The position numbers and the translations under genes were made by a program. 64,000 bases of DNA from Flavobacterium agri (GTDB lineage Bacteria; Bacteroidota; Bacteroidia; Flavobacteriales; Flavobacteriaceae). The notes below the pieces were generated by a model that did not search any database, had not been told where the DNA came from, and worked only from the letters and a program-made list of their open reading frames with translations. Below, in pieces: positions 50,947 to 60,105 of this stretch. Location: NCBI RefSeq assembly GCF_013401995.1, contig NZ_JACBJI010000002.1, positions 483,046 to 547,045 on the forward strand, in the 5' to 3' direction. Every line of letters begins with the position of its first letter. Position 1 is the stretch's first letter.

Positions 50947-51483
50947 TCAAAGCGTCGGCGCGGCCGGAAAATCAACCGGGATTTTCGTTGTCGCGAACAC
51001 ATAATTCGTAAACGTACGTACCGAAACGATACCGATAAGGTCGATCAACGCCTTTTCGTCATAACCGGCTTCGAAGAATTTGTCTTTCGCATCATCCGAA
51101 GCGTTTCCTTTGTTTTCGGCAATCGAAATCGCCAATTGCAAAGCGGTTTCGAGTTTTTTGTCGTCGGCGATACCTTTTCGGAAACCGATGATCTGGCTGT
51201 CGTCGAAACCTTTCATTTTAGCGAGCATCGTATGGGCAGCCAAACAATAATCACAACTGTTCACTTGCGAAACCACAAGGTTGATCGCTTCTCGTTCTTT
51301 AGCATTGAAGCCCGAATGGTTGAAACTTGCCTCGAAATCGAGGAAGCCTTTTAGCGCGTCCGAAGAATATCCGATGGTTGCGAACAGGTTCGGCACTTTT
51401 CCGAGTTTTTTAGAAATCGCGTCGAAAATTTCGCCCGACGCCTCGCTCACTTGTTCTCTTGAAGGTACATGAATTGTTTTCAT
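50947..51483 (-). CDS. Carboxymuconolactone decarboxylase/AhpD-like protein
   Basis: A 178-residue all-helical protein. The AhpD-type redox site C-x-x-C is CDYC in QVNSCDYCLAAHTMLAKM, with the downstream His of the relay. Acts as peroxidase or reductase partner. Co-directional with the DUF417 gene 8 nt upstream; both fit oxidative or chlorine stress. Confidence 0.9.
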   Translation of the reverse strand: MKTIHVPSREQVSEASGEIFDAISKKLGKVPNLFATIGYSSDALKGFLDFEASFNHSGFNAKEREAINLVVSQVNSCDYCLAAHTMLAKMKGFDDSQIIGFRKGIADDKKLETALQLAISIAENKGNASDDAKDKFFEAGYDEKALIDLIGIVSVRTFTNYVFATTKIPVDFPAAPTL

Positions 51484-51490
51484 ACTATTA

Positions 51491-52066
51491 TTATTGATTA
51501 TTTTTAATGGAGTTTGTTTTTAAGTAAAGTTTTGCGGAATCGCTCATCAAAAGCAACGACGCCGCAAGCATCACCACGTCTTTGATTACGAGTCGGCCTC
51601 TTGCCGAAAGGAACGGGAATCCGAAGTTTTCGCCACCGAGCGACGGCACCCAATTTTCGGGAGTCGTGAGCAGGAAAGACAGCGTCCCCAAGGTCATGAC
51701 AAAAAGGAGAACGCTGCCTGCCAAGCTCCATAATGGTGCGATTTTGTACAGCAGCATCAGGATTCCGATCGTGATCAGGAAAATCCCGAGTCCGTCAGAA
51801 AAGGCATAGGTGTTGTTGGTTTCGTGCCACGCATGATTTTCGGCAACATAAGCACCTTCGGGATTTACGTGTTGTTTGTATTCCGACGGATGCGCATAGA
51901 AGAACGACATGAACGGGCTGTTGGCCACGAAAGGCACGATACCTTCGGCTTCATAGTCGAAAAATTTGAGGCTGCCGATCCAAATGAATACGATGGCGAT
52001 GCTGATCCTGATGGCCGGAATTGAAATCCGGTCGATGTTTGCGATGTGTTGTAAAAGACCTTTCAT
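51491..52066 (-). CDS. DUF417 (YkgB/RclC-like) membrane protein
   Basis: A 191-residue protein with four hydrophobic helices. DUF417 segments: ISIAIVFIWIGSLKFFDYEAEGI and VANSPFMSFFYAHP shown in part, and FGFPFLSARGRLVIKDVVML near the end. E. coli RclC of this family belongs to a reactive-chlorine response. The divergent-regulator-like AraC gene lies directly upstream, as RclR does for RclC. ATG 52066 (MKGLLQH). Confidence 0.88.
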   Translation of the reverse strand: MKGLLQHIANIDRISIPAIRISIAIVFIWIGSLKFFDYEAEGIVPFVANSPFMSFFYAHPSEYKQHVNPEGAYVAENHAWHETNNTYAFSDGLGIFLITIGILMLLYKIAPLWSLAGSVLLFVMTLGTLSFLLTTPENWVPSLGGENFGFPFLSARGRLVIKDVVMLAASLLLMSDSAKLYLKTNSIKNNQ

Positions 52067-52134
52067 GACAATAACTTGATTTTGATGATACAAAGTTATC
52101 GTGCCCGTCAAGGCCGAAACATGGACAAAAAAAG

Positions 52135-53097
52135 CTACTTCATGTACAAATCTGCCACAATGGAAATCCCCGTCTTGTCGCGGAAGCTCTGAGGCGATTC
52201 GTGCGTGAATTTCTTGAACACGCGGCTAAAGTAGAATTCGTCCTCGAAATGCAGCGCATAGGCGATTTCCTTGATGCTTTTGCGCGTGAGGTGCAATTGC
52301 TTCTTGGCTTCGAGCACCAATCGTTCGGTGATAAGCTGCGAAGGCGTTTTCCCGAAATAACGGCGGCATCGCTTAGAAAGATTATTCGGTGTCAGGAACA
52401 GCAAGTCAGCATATTCGTTCGGCTTGCGCAAATCAAGGAAGTGGGTTTCGAGAAGCGCCTTGAATTTTTCCATCGTCTCGTCTTTTGGTTTTATCCGTTC
52501 TTCGCGAGCCATACTACGGTTCTTGACTTGGCTCGATTTGGCCAGTATCAGTTGCAGGTACGATTGTAGGATGAGGTCCGATGGCGACGGCTTTTCCAAT
52601 TCCTGTGCGATTTGCGAGAACAATCCCGAAAATTCCGAATGTTCATCAGGCGTGAGCACAATCGCCGGTTCAAGGTAAATGTTGTTGAAAAGCAAACCGT
52701 TGCAAGCAATCTCGTGATGATGGTACTCGATGCAGTAAAAATCGCTGTGGAAGCGCAGCATCTCGAAATCGACGTTCTCTTCGCGCTTCAGGTAAACCAT
52801 TTGTGTGGGCGTCGCGAAAAGCACCGTCGGCCCCGAAAATCCGAAAGTCCCGAAATCCGCATGGAAATTCCCTTGTCCCGAATGTATGAGGATCACGCAA
52901 TATCCGTCGAATTGCTCGGGCGTTTCCAAGGTTTGTGCGTCCGATTTGCAAAGTCCGAAAAGTGTCGTGCCGTTTTCCGAGGAACGTGTTTTCATAAGTG
53001 CCGCATATACGCCAAAAGTAAGAAGGTTTTTTCCGATTGTACGATTCGAAATGCGCTTAGTTGCCGCAATGTCTATTTCGTCCGTGAGTTTGTCCAC
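52135..53097 (-). CDS. AraC-family transcription regulator
   Basis: A 320-residue protein: cupin-like N-terminal sensor (~60-190) and a C-terminal double HTH with KPNEYADLLFLTPNNLSKRC and IAYALHFEDEFYFSRVFKKF. It lies upstream of DUF417/AhpD-like genes on the same strand and divergent from the epoxide hydrolase; it may control either. The start is probably GTG 53097; the next ATG (52995) would remove 34 residues. Confidence 0.88.
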   Translation of the reverse strand: MDKLTDEIDIAATKRISNRTIGKNLLTFGVYAALMKTRSSENGTTLFGLCKSDAQTLETPEQFDGYCVILIHSGQGNFHADFGTFGFSGPTVLFATPTQMVYLKREENVDFEMLRFHSDFYCIEYHHHEIACNGLLFNNIYLEPAIVLTPDEHSEFSGLFSQIAQELEKPSPSDLILQSYLQLILAKSSQVKNRSMAREERIKPKDETMEKFKALLETHFLDLRKPNEYADLLFLTPNNLSKRCRRYFGKTPSQLITERLVLEAKKQLHLTRKSIKEIAYALHFEDEFYFSRVFKKFTHESPQSFRDKTGISIVADLYMK

Positions 53098-53167
53098 TTC
53101 GGTATCCGCAGCCTTTTCGCAGCCTTGTTGTCGGGATAATTTTGGTCAACAATTTAAACGAATACCA

Positions 53168-54445
53168 ATGAAATCACTTAAAAAACTCAGTCTTTCGCTT
53201 TTCGGGACACTCGTCTTGGGAGCGTTCTCTTTATGGTCGAATGCCGTTTCCGCACAAAAACCGGAGGCAAAAACAACCGAAGCCATCCGTCCGTTCCGAG
53301 CCGAAATCCCGCAAGCGGCCGTAACAGACCTCAAACAGCGCATCGCCGCGACACGTTGGCCCGCCAAAGAAACCGTAAGCGACCAATCGCAAGGCGTCAA
53401 ACTCGCGCAATTGCAAAACCTCGTCGAGTATTGGAACACCGATTACGACTGGCGCAAAGCCGAAGCCAAGCTCAACGCATATCCGCAATTTGTGACGAAT
53501 ATCGACGGGCTCGACATCCACTTCATCCACGTAAAATCGAAACATAAAAACGCGCTGCCGATCGTAATTACACACGGATGGCCGGGTTCTGTTTTCGAAA
53601 TCCTCAAAACCATCGATCCGCTTACGAACCCGACGGCTTACGGTGGCAAAGCCGAAGACGCGTTCGACGTCGTCATACCGTCGATGCCGGGTTACGGATT
53701 TTCAGGCCGTCCGACACAAACCGGTTGGGACGCCGATCATATCGCCAAAGCCTGGGATGTTTTGATGAAACGCCTCGGATACAAGAATTATGTTTCGCAA
53801 GGAGGCGATTGGGGTTCGGTCGTAGCCGATAAGATGGCGGCCCAGAAACCGCAGGGCTTGCTAGCGATCCACGTGAACATGCCGGCTACCGTTCCTGCCG
53901 ATGTGGCCAAAGCGTTGCAAAACGGAGAACCTGCGCCTGCAAATCTTACGGCAAAAGAAAAAGCGGCTTACAACTCGTTGAATCACTTGTATACCAAAGG
54001 CGGCGGTTATGCGGCCATGATGGTGACGCGTCCGCAGACGTTGGGTTACGGATTGAGCGATTCTCCTGTCGGATTGGCGGCTTTCTTCCTCGATAAATTC
54101 AACGAATGGACGTACAGCGGCGGAAATGCCGAGAAGTCGCTTACGAAAGAAGAAATGCTCGACGATATTTCGCTGTACTGGCTCACGAATACCGCGGTTT
54201 CATCGGCTCAATTGTATTGGGAAAACAACGCGAACAACTTCAACGCGGTCGATATTTCGATTCCTGCGGCGATTACCGTTTTCCCGGGAGAAATTTACCA
54301 AGCGCCTAAAAGTTGGGCCGAGAAAAGCTACCACAACCTGATCTACTTCAACGAAGTCGACAAAGGCGGACATTTCGCCTCATGGGAAGAACCGCAACTT
54401 TTCGCGAAAGAATTGCGTGCGGCTTTCAAATCGGTGCGAAAATAA
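53168..54445 (+). CDS. Secreted epoxide hydrolase (microsomal type)
   Basis: A 425-residue protein with a signal peptide (cleavage near N-A-V-S-A-Q) followed by the epoxide hydrolase N-terminal domain (FRAEIPQAAVTDLKQRIAATRW in part) and an alpha/beta hydrolase domain. Oxyanion motif HGWPGSVFE, nucleophile Asp in SQGGDWGSVVAD, and His in KGGHFASWEEP. Start ATG 53168 gives a clean signal peptide; longer in-frame starts intrude into the divergent AraC gene. Converts epoxides to diols; may detoxify. Confidence 0.9.
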   Translation: MKSLKKLSLSLFGTLVLGAFSLWSNAVSAQKPEAKTTEAIRPFRAEIPQAAVTDLKQRIAATRWPAKETVSDQSQGVKLAQLQNLVEYWNTDYDWRKAEAKLNAYPQFVTNIDGLDIHFIHVKSKHKNALPIVITHGWPGSVFEILKTIDPLTNPTAYGGKAEDAFDVVIPSMPGYGFSGRPTQTGWDADHIAKAWDVLMKRLGYKNYVSQGGDWGSVVADKMAAQKPQGLLAIHVNMPATVPADVAKALQNGEPAPANLTAKEKAAYNSLNHLYTKGGGYAAMMVTRPQTLGYGLSDSPVGLAAFFLDKFNEWTYSGGNAEKSLTKEEMLDDISLYWLTNTAVSSAQLYWENNANNFNAVDISIPAAITVFPGEIYQAPKSWAEKSYHNLIYFNEVDKGGHFASWEEPQLFAKELRAAFKSVRK

Positions 54446-54465
54446 AAGGTCCGTATTTAAAACGC

Positions 54466-54502
54466 ATAAAAAACCCGTTGTCTTTTGGGCAACGGGTTTT
54501 CT
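54466..54502. terminator. Terminator between converging epoxide hydrolase and PA2169-like genes
   Basis: AACCCGTTG / CAACGGGTT perfect stem (54472-54480, 54490-54498) with A-tract before and T-tract after, so it can work in both directions. Confidence 0.85.
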
Positions 54503-54516
54503 TGTTTTTACTTGGG

Positions 54517-54981
54517 TTATTCGGCGTCGCGCAAAGCCTTGACCGCATCGTGATCCGCACGCAGTCGCGCTTTTTGGTCGCGAACCATTTCGAGTTGTTC
54601 GAAAGACAGGTCCGAACCGAAATTCTCGATCACGGTCGAATAGGTTTCCTGAGCCTTGTCTTCCCCGAACTCGCACGAACTCAAGATCGCGTGCGTGTCG
54701 TTTCCGGTAAGCGCGGCTTTCATGTCCATCCACGCGCGGAAGAATTTTCCGGTGACGCGTGTGCCTTCTTCGGGTTCGCCTCCCAAATTCCTGACTTCGG
54801 CACGCAGTTCGTTGAGAATGCTTTGGCTTGTGTTTTTCCAACTCGAGAAATGACCCTTGAGCTCGGTAGAATCGGTTTCCTTGGATGCGGTTTCATAACC
54901 TTCTACACGGTCGTTGTTGATTTCGATGAGGTCGTTGAGCGCCTTGAGTGCTTTTTCCGTATCGATTGTTGCTCGTTCCAT
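54517..54981 (-). CDS. PA2169/DUF2383-type four-helix bundle protein
   Basis: A 154-residue ferritin-like helical protein: ALKALNDLIEINNDRVEGYE, then W-x5-SQSILNELRAEVRNLGGEP and the final VRDQKARLRADHDAVKALRD. This family is linked to general stress in flavobacteria; metal binding is uncertain. ATG 54981 (MERATID). Similar in kind to the DUF892 gene at 4980. Confidence 0.85.
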   Translation of the reverse strand: MERATIDTEKALKALNDLIEINNDRVEGYETASKETDSTELKGHFSSWKNTSQSILNELRAEVRNLGGEPEEGTRVTGKFFRAWMDMKAALTGNDTHAILSSCEFGEDKAQETYSTVIENFGSDLSFEQLEMVRDQKARLRADHDAVKALRDAE

Positions 54982-55100
54982 AATAGTTGAATTTAGTTGT
55001 GTTTTACAAAGTTCGGTCAACTGATAAGGAATATCTTACGGAATTAGAATCGGCTGTTGTACAGTTGTGCGTGAAAGGAATGTTTAAGGATTGCTAAATA

Positions 55101-56237
55101 TCAATAGAAAGTAATGAAACAGGCGCGCCATTTATTGTATTCTACCGTGTTGAACATAATCTTGGCGTTGGCGTTGGGCACTTCTATTTCGTAAGTATCG
55201 TATCCTTTGTCTTTTATGTACTTCGCATCGACATTCGCTTTGAAGTCGGCGATGAACGCTTGGATTTGTTGCGGTACTTGCTCTTCTTTTCCCGAAAACG
55301 GAATAACGCCGTATACGGTAATTTCACCGCTTGACTGGTTTATCGTGACCGCATTCGGACCCAAAGGATAAGGGTTTCCGAAAGTTTTTGTATTCGCATA
55401 CGTGATGTTGCCGTTGCGGTCGTATTCTTTTTTGTGCCAGAGAAAGGCTGATTCCGGATTATAAGTGCGAAAGCCATCTTCGCTCAAACCTCTTTTGAAG
55501 CGGTATTTATCTGCCAACGCATTTACATAATCGATGTTTTTTTGTAAAGCCGTTGCATCCTTATTTTTGCGCTCCATGTTAGTTTGCGCTTGCAAGGCCA
55601 AAACCGAGCCAGGGAAATTAAGCCGGAACGCCCGATCGTCGCCTTTTGAAAAAGCGGTGTATTGCTCGCGGGCTTGGGCTTCGGTTATATAGCCCTTATC
55701 GATTTTTTTGTTCGCGATAAGTATCCAAACCCGTTCGAACATCTTGTCGAAATAGAACTTCTTGTTTTCGTCGACCTTTCCGTAAAGGCAATAAAATTCA
55801 AGATAATCGGGAGATTTTGTAGCGGTTTGCACACCATCGGTAACTACGACGGTTTTGAGATAGCCCGCCGGGAAATACACGCGCACACCTACGACATCCT
55901 TGAATTCGTCTCCGACCATCAAACCGACCGCTTTAGAAAAATCGATGCCTTCGTTTATTTCAATCACGTCTTTCGCGGCACTTTTGATCGTCGCTTTGTC
56001 GCACAGGCTGTCGTGCGTAAAAATCTGGAAATCGGTTTCGGGGAAAGCGAGGTTGAACATTTTGCCGTCGGCGTCCTTGTAGGTTTTGCCTTCGGTCATT
56101 TTTTGAAGCGAGGAAATCGTGGCGGTGAGCTCGTCGTAGAAAATGAAATTTTCGGTTTCGTCTTCTGAATCCTGTGCAAATGCGCCTATATGGACGCAAA
56201 ATAAGGCAAGGGTAAGTTTGGTAAGAAATTGTCTCAT
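55101..56237 (-). CDS. Secreted 378-residue orphan protein
   Basis: Signal peptide MRQFLTKLTLALFCVHIGAF then A-Q. The mature part has no domain I know; it contains LMVGDEFKDVVGVRVYFPAG and WRACFITF near the end. Its ATG shares a base with the stop of the upstream orphan (TAATG), so both are coupled. Perhaps a periplasmic pair. Confidence 0.75.
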   Translation of the reverse strand: MRQFLTKLTLALFCVHIGAFAQDSEDETENFIFYDELTATISSLQKMTEGKTYKDADGKMFNLAFPETDFQIFTHDSLCDKATIKSAAKDVIEINEGIDFSKAVGLMVGDEFKDVVGVRVYFPAGYLKTVVVTDGVQTATKSPDYLEFYCLYGKVDENKKFYFDKMFERVWILIANKKIDKGYITEAQAREQYTAFSKGDDRAFRLNFPGSVLALQAQTNMERKNKDATALQKNIDYVNALADKYRFKRGLSEDGFRTYNPESAFLWHKKEYDRNGNITYANTKTFGNPYPLGPNAVTINQSSGEITVYGVIPFSGKEEQVPQQIQAFIADFKANVDAKYIKDKGYDTYEIEVPNANAKIMFNTVEYNKWRACFITFY

Positions 56238-57322
56238 TATTCTGCAGGTTTGTCAAAGTAAGGGTCATACTGAGCGGAGGTGACCGTGTAAGTCTTGATG
56301 CTGTTGTCTTTGGCAATCATGACAATGAACAGGTAGGTGTCATTCTTATCAGAAGAGCGATGTATGCGCACGGGCGTAGCGGCTTTCCATCCATCTGTAC
56401 CTCCGGAGAGTTCATCGAAAAGGAGTTCGAAGCTGCCGTGTTTTCCTTCGGGCTTGAATTCGTTAAACATGTAATATGTATTATAACCCTTGAATTTGTG
56501 GTGAAGTCCGTCGTAATCCATGGTATTCAAACTCATGTTTACGCTTCCCTCTATTTTCGGATCCCAGAATTTGCCAGTTGCCCTATTGTAGATCTTGAAA
56601 GTCGTGAAATCGGTGCGGAATGACAACGGCCTTTCATAATCCTCGCACTTTTTATAGGTTATGAAGAAGTAATCGCCATAAAGATGGAAAATAGTGTAAA
56701 CATCCGGATCGTTCAAAAGGGTATTGTACCGATAATCGACGAGGTCAGCGTTAACGTAATTGTAGCCGTTGCAATAGCGCACGGGATTGTTGGCATAGCT
56801 TATAATTCCGGTATTCTTAGGGAAGGCGTAACGCGCCGTTTTATCTTCCGTAAATTTTAATGCGCCTCCCGTGGATGCAATCAGGCGATTGTTGCCGTTT
56901 TCTGGCCTAGGGATAGGTTTACGGGTATCGGAATCGTAAAATTCGGCGTAATTCCCGCTCATGTATCCCTGACTCTCTGCTGTATTCTGGGTCGGGGCTG
57001 CTGCGGTTGGAGTCGAGGGCTGGGCGTTGATCACGACTTCGGTCGAAGTCTGGTTGGCTCGGATGCGGGCCAATTCCTCGCTTGCAGCTTTGTCGCGAGC
57101 GGCAGCCTCGGCCTTTCTTCTGGCCAGATTCACATCGCTGACTCTTTTGCGTTCTGCTTGGCGCGCTTTTTCCTCTTTCTGCATTTTTTTAGAGCAAGCA
57201 GGACAGATATTGACTTCGGAAATCAAGATTTTGCGCGCCAGTTTACAATTCTTGTAATTGTGCGACTGTGCCTGCAGGCAAAGCGAAACCAATAGCACGA
57301 GTAGGGTCAGGGCTTTTTTCAT
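56237..57322 (-). CDS. Secreted 361-residue orphan protein with Cys knuckle and coiled coil
   Basis: Signal peptide (MKKALTLLVLLVSLCLQAQ). Then a C-x-x-C knuckle in VNICPACSKKM, a charged Arg/Lys/Glu helix (~50-95), a Pro/Thr linker and a beta-rich C-terminal domain (FKIYNRATGKFWDPKIEG in part). Unassigned. Upstream partner of the 378-residue orphan. Confidence 0.75.
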   Translation of the reverse strand: MKKALTLLVLLVSLCLQAQSHNYKNCKLARKILISEVNICPACSKKMQKEEKARQAERKRVSDVNLARRKAEAAARDKAASEELARIRANQTSTEVVINAQPSTPTAAAPTQNTAESQGYMSGNYAEFYDSDTRKPIPRPENGNNRLIASTGGALKFTEDKTARYAFPKNTGIISYANNPVRYCNGYNYVNADLVDYRYNTLLNDPDVYTIFHLYGDYFFITYKKCEDYERPLSFRTDFTTFKIYNRATGKFWDPKIEGSVNMSLNTMDYDGLHHKFKGYNTYYMFNEFKPEGKHGSFELLFDELSGGTDGWKAATPVRIHRSSDKNDTYLFIVMIAKDNSIKTYTVTSAQYDPYFDKPAE

Positions 57323-57451
57323 AAGGTTAAGTTTGTGCGAATATACGCATTCGATCCGATTGCAAAATGAGGATTCTTGTGCACGATTACATTGAAAATC
57401 GCCAACTTACAGCATCATTAGGGCGGAGTTCTTAAAATTCTTAAAAAATCA

Positions 57452-57493
57452 ACTATAAAAATAGTTTGTAAACTAAATTTTTAGTTATATTTG
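57452..57493 (+). promoter_or_regulatory. Promoter with four phased ACTA/TAGT half-sites (MecI/BlaI-like operators)
   Basis: ACTA (57452-57455), TAGT (57462-57465), ACTA (57472-57475) and TAGT (57482-57485) alternate with exact 6-nt gaps, a 10-bp phase. Each ACTA-N6-TAGT matches the half-site layout I know for MecI/BlaI operators. A -7 box TATATTTG follows at 57486-57493 and TTTG at 57465-57468 is a -33 candidate. Confidence 0.6.
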
Positions 57494-57569
57494 TTTCAAT
57501 CATCAACCGAAGCGTTCGAAACGCAGCGGAAATCGTCAATCATCGATCATCAATCAAGAAACGTTCATT

Positions 57570-58913
57570 ATGAAAAGACTGTTGTTATTTATTATGTTGG
57601 CCGAAACCTTGCTTTCGTTCACACAGGACAACCTGCCCAAACTGCTCGACCGCTACATGCAGGCGCAGGCCACGCAAAACGATTTTTGCGGAACGGTGCT
57701 CGTTGCCAAAAAGGGAAAGGTCATTTACGAGAAATCGTTCGGATTGGCCAACCGTGAGTGGAACATTCCGAACACTTCCGAATCGCGCTATTGGACCTGT
57801 TCGCTGACCAAACAATTTACGGCCGCCGCGATTTTGCAGCTCGAAGAACAGGGCAAACTGAGCACGTCCGACAAACTCAGTAAGTACTTCCCCGATTATC
57901 CGAAAGGCGACCAGGTGACGCTTCACATGCTGCTCAACCACACTTCGGGAATCCAGGACGTGAGCAACAATCCGAAATGGTTTAACATCAATCACAATCT
58001 TCCCGTCGATAAAATGAAGGACACGCTGATCGCGACGTTCAAAAACAAGCCGTACGATTTCGAGCCCGGTACGGGTTGGCGTTATTCCAATTCCGCTTAC
58101 ATCTTGCTTGGTTATATCATCGAAAAGGCATCGGGTCAAACCTATTACGACTACATGCAGAAAAATGTGTTGGCCAAAGCCGATATGGCCAACAGCGGAT
58201 TTTTGCAGCACGACCGCATCGTCCCCAAACTCGTCAACGGATATTCGCTGTTGCCCGAAGGTTGGAAGCGAGCCGATTCGTTTCCGCTCAACATCGGTTT
58301 TAGTGCGGGCAACATTTATGCGACGGCCGAAGATTTGCTCAAATGGCGATTGGCGTTGGCTTCGGGGAAAATCATCGGCCCGCAAGCGCTAAAGAAAATG
58401 AACACGCCCAACCAACCTGACCGTGGCGCGGGTTACGGGATTTTCGTCGAGAATTTCCTCGGCCAAAAAGTGCTCGAACACCAAGGCGCACTTTTCGGAT
58501 TCAATACGTATATGGGCGAATATCCCGAAGCTGACGTGCATATCATCGTACTCACGAACCGTGACACCAATCTCGATTTCGTGCCTAAAGGCCTTGCCGG
58601 GATCATGTTCGGGAAAGACGTAACACCGTATTACAAAAAGAAACCGTTCCAGTTTTCGGGCAACGTGAATCGTTTTGCGGGTAATTTCCGCAGCGATGAA
58701 CTGCCGTTTCCGGTGAACGTCGTCGAGAAAAACAACAAATTGTATTTGCAGCTCGGACGCGAAATCGAGCTCGTTCCCGAATCCCAGACCAAATTCTACA
58801 TAGACGAGCAAGATGTCGACATCCGCCTCGAATATGTGACCGATGCTTCGGGTCAGGTTTCTCGCGTATATTTCATAGGTTCGGGTATCAAAAACGAACT
58901 CAAGAAAGCATAA
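57570..58913 (+). CDS. Secreted serine hydrolase, class C beta-lactamase fold, with C-terminal lipocalin-like part
   Basis: A 447-residue protein with an N-terminal hydrophobic leader (MKRLLLFIMLAETLLSFTQ). S78-L-T-K81 in CSLTKQFTAAAIL is the active site, YSN in WRYSNSAYILLGY the second motif and HQG in EHQGALFGF the third. From ~350 a beta-rich C-terminal domain (NVVEKNNKLYLQLGREIELV in part). Preceded by a promoter with MecI/BlaI-like half-sites, so it may be regulated like a beta-lactamase. A paralogue-like enzyme is at 27875. Confidence 0.9.
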   Translation: MKRLLLFIMLAETLLSFTQDNLPKLLDRYMQAQATQNDFCGTVLVAKKGKVIYEKSFGLANREWNIPNTSESRYWTCSLTKQFTAAAILQLEEQGKLSTSDKLSKYFPDYPKGDQVTLHMLLNHTSGIQDVSNNPKWFNINHNLPVDKMKDTLIATFKNKPYDFEPGTGWRYSNSAYILLGYIIEKASGQTYYDYMQKNVLAKADMANSGFLQHDRIVPKLVNGYSLLPEGWKRADSFPLNIGFSAGNIYATAEDLLKWRLALASGKIIGPQALKKMNTPNQPDRGAGYGIFVENFLGQKVLEHQGALFGFNTYMGEYPEADVHIIVLTNRDTNLDFVPKGLAGIMFGKDVTPYYKKKPFQFSGNVNRFAGNFRSDELPFPVNVVEKNNKLYLQLGREIELVPESQTKFYIDEQDVDIRLEYVTDASGQVSRVYFIGSGIKNELKKA

Positions 58914-58949
58914 GTGTTGTCGTAAGCAGGTTTTTGCTAACTTGTTTAC

Positions 58950-60101
58950 ATGCAAACTACGAGCGATTTTTTCTATTCAGGACTGACTGCGCACAAGATT
59001 CCTTTGCCCGAATTGTTAGGTGACGATAGGCTTTTTTCCGATGTGCCGGCCGATTGGACGGTCATCATCACAGACATCCGGAATTCTACCGAAGCCGTTT
59101 TCGGCGGACGCCACCAAACCGTGAACCTACTCGCTACGGGAAGCATCGTCACCGTGCTCAACATCGCGTTCAAACTTAAGCTGTCGGTGCCTTTTTTCTT
59201 TGGTGGCGACGGCGCGACGTTTATCGTGCCACCGGCGTTGTGCGAACAGGCTTTGGGCGCGTTGCAGTTGTTCAAACAGAATACGATGGAGAATTTCGGG
59301 CTCGACATTCGGGTAGGCAAGGTGGCCGTGGCCGATATTTTCGCAAGCGGACACAAGCTGCGTATATCGAAATACTACAATTCTTCCATTTTCTCGATTC
59401 CGATCGTTTTGGGCGACGGATTGATCCATGCCGAAAAAATCATAAAAGGCAACGATTTTCCGATCGAGGATTTTTCGCCTTCAGAACATGCACTCGACCT
59501 TAGCGGGATGCAATGTCGTTGGGATCGCATCGCGCCTCCGAAAGACAAGGAGGAAATCGTGACTTTATTGGTTATGGTGACCGAAAACGGCGACCAATCC
59601 CAAGTCTTTAAAAGCATACTTTCCAAGATCGACGAACTCTACGGCGCGCCACGCAAACGCCAACCGATATCGGTGGGCAAACTGCGCCAGAAAACCACTT
59701 TCGGACGCCTCGGCACCGAAATGCGCGCCCGCATCGGCAAGATAAAAGTGATCGAATTGCTGCGCGAAAAATTGATTTCGCTGTATGCGTACATTTATCT
59801 GAGAACGGTAAAAGGCAGGCGCTACCTTGAAAAACTCGTCGACATGTCCGATACGTTGGTGCTCGACGGCAAAATCAACACCGTCATATCGGGCAACCGC
59901 AATCAGCGTGAGGCTTTGCAATCGTTTCTCGACGTATTGGAAATCGATTCGCAGATCGTTTACGGCATCCACATCAGCACGGCTTCGATCATGTCGTGTT
60001 ATGTGCGCGATTTCGAGGATGGCCACATCCATTTCGTAGACGGTTCCGATGGCGGATACACGCAGGCCGCGCGCATGCTCAAGGCGAAATTGGCCAAGTG
60101 A
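58950..60101 (+). CDS. DUF3095 protein, class III cyclase-like N-terminus
   Basis: A 383-residue soluble protein. WTVIITDIRNSTEAVFGGRH and the later FFFGGDGATFIVPP resemble the metal-binding and second motifs of class III nucleotide cyclases, with TDIRNS in the place of D-I-x-x-F/S-T. The rest matches DUF3095 by pattern (KYYNSSIFSIPIVLGDGL in part; DGSDGGYTQAARMLKAKL at the end). Enzymatic activity has not been established for the family to my knowledge. 37 nt after the serine hydrolase. Confidence 0.8.
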   Translation: MQTTSDFFYSGLTAHKIPLPELLGDDRLFSDVPADWTVIITDIRNSTEAVFGGRHQTVNLLATGSIVTVLNIAFKLKLSVPFFFGGDGATFIVPPALCEQALGALQLFKQNTMENFGLDIRVGKVAVADIFASGHKLRISKYYNSSIFSIPIVLGDGLIHAEKIIKGNDFPIEDFSPSEHALDLSGMQCRWDRIAPPKDKEEIVTLLVMVTENGDQSQVFKSILSKIDELYGAPRKRQPISVGKLRQKTTFGRLGTEMRARIGKIKVIELLREKLISLYAYIYLRTVKGRRYLEKLVDMSDTLVLDGKINTVISGNRNQREALQSFLDVLEIDSQIVYGIHISTASIMSCYVRDFEDGHIHFVDGSDGGYTQAARMLKAKLAK

Positions 60102-60105
60102 TCTC

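Noticed and set aside
57570..58913. True class C beta-lactamase (resistance gene)
   Set aside because: S-x-x-K and Y-x-N are shared by many D-Ala-D-Ala peptidases and esterases; the third motif is HQG, not KTG, and there is an extra C-terminal domain.
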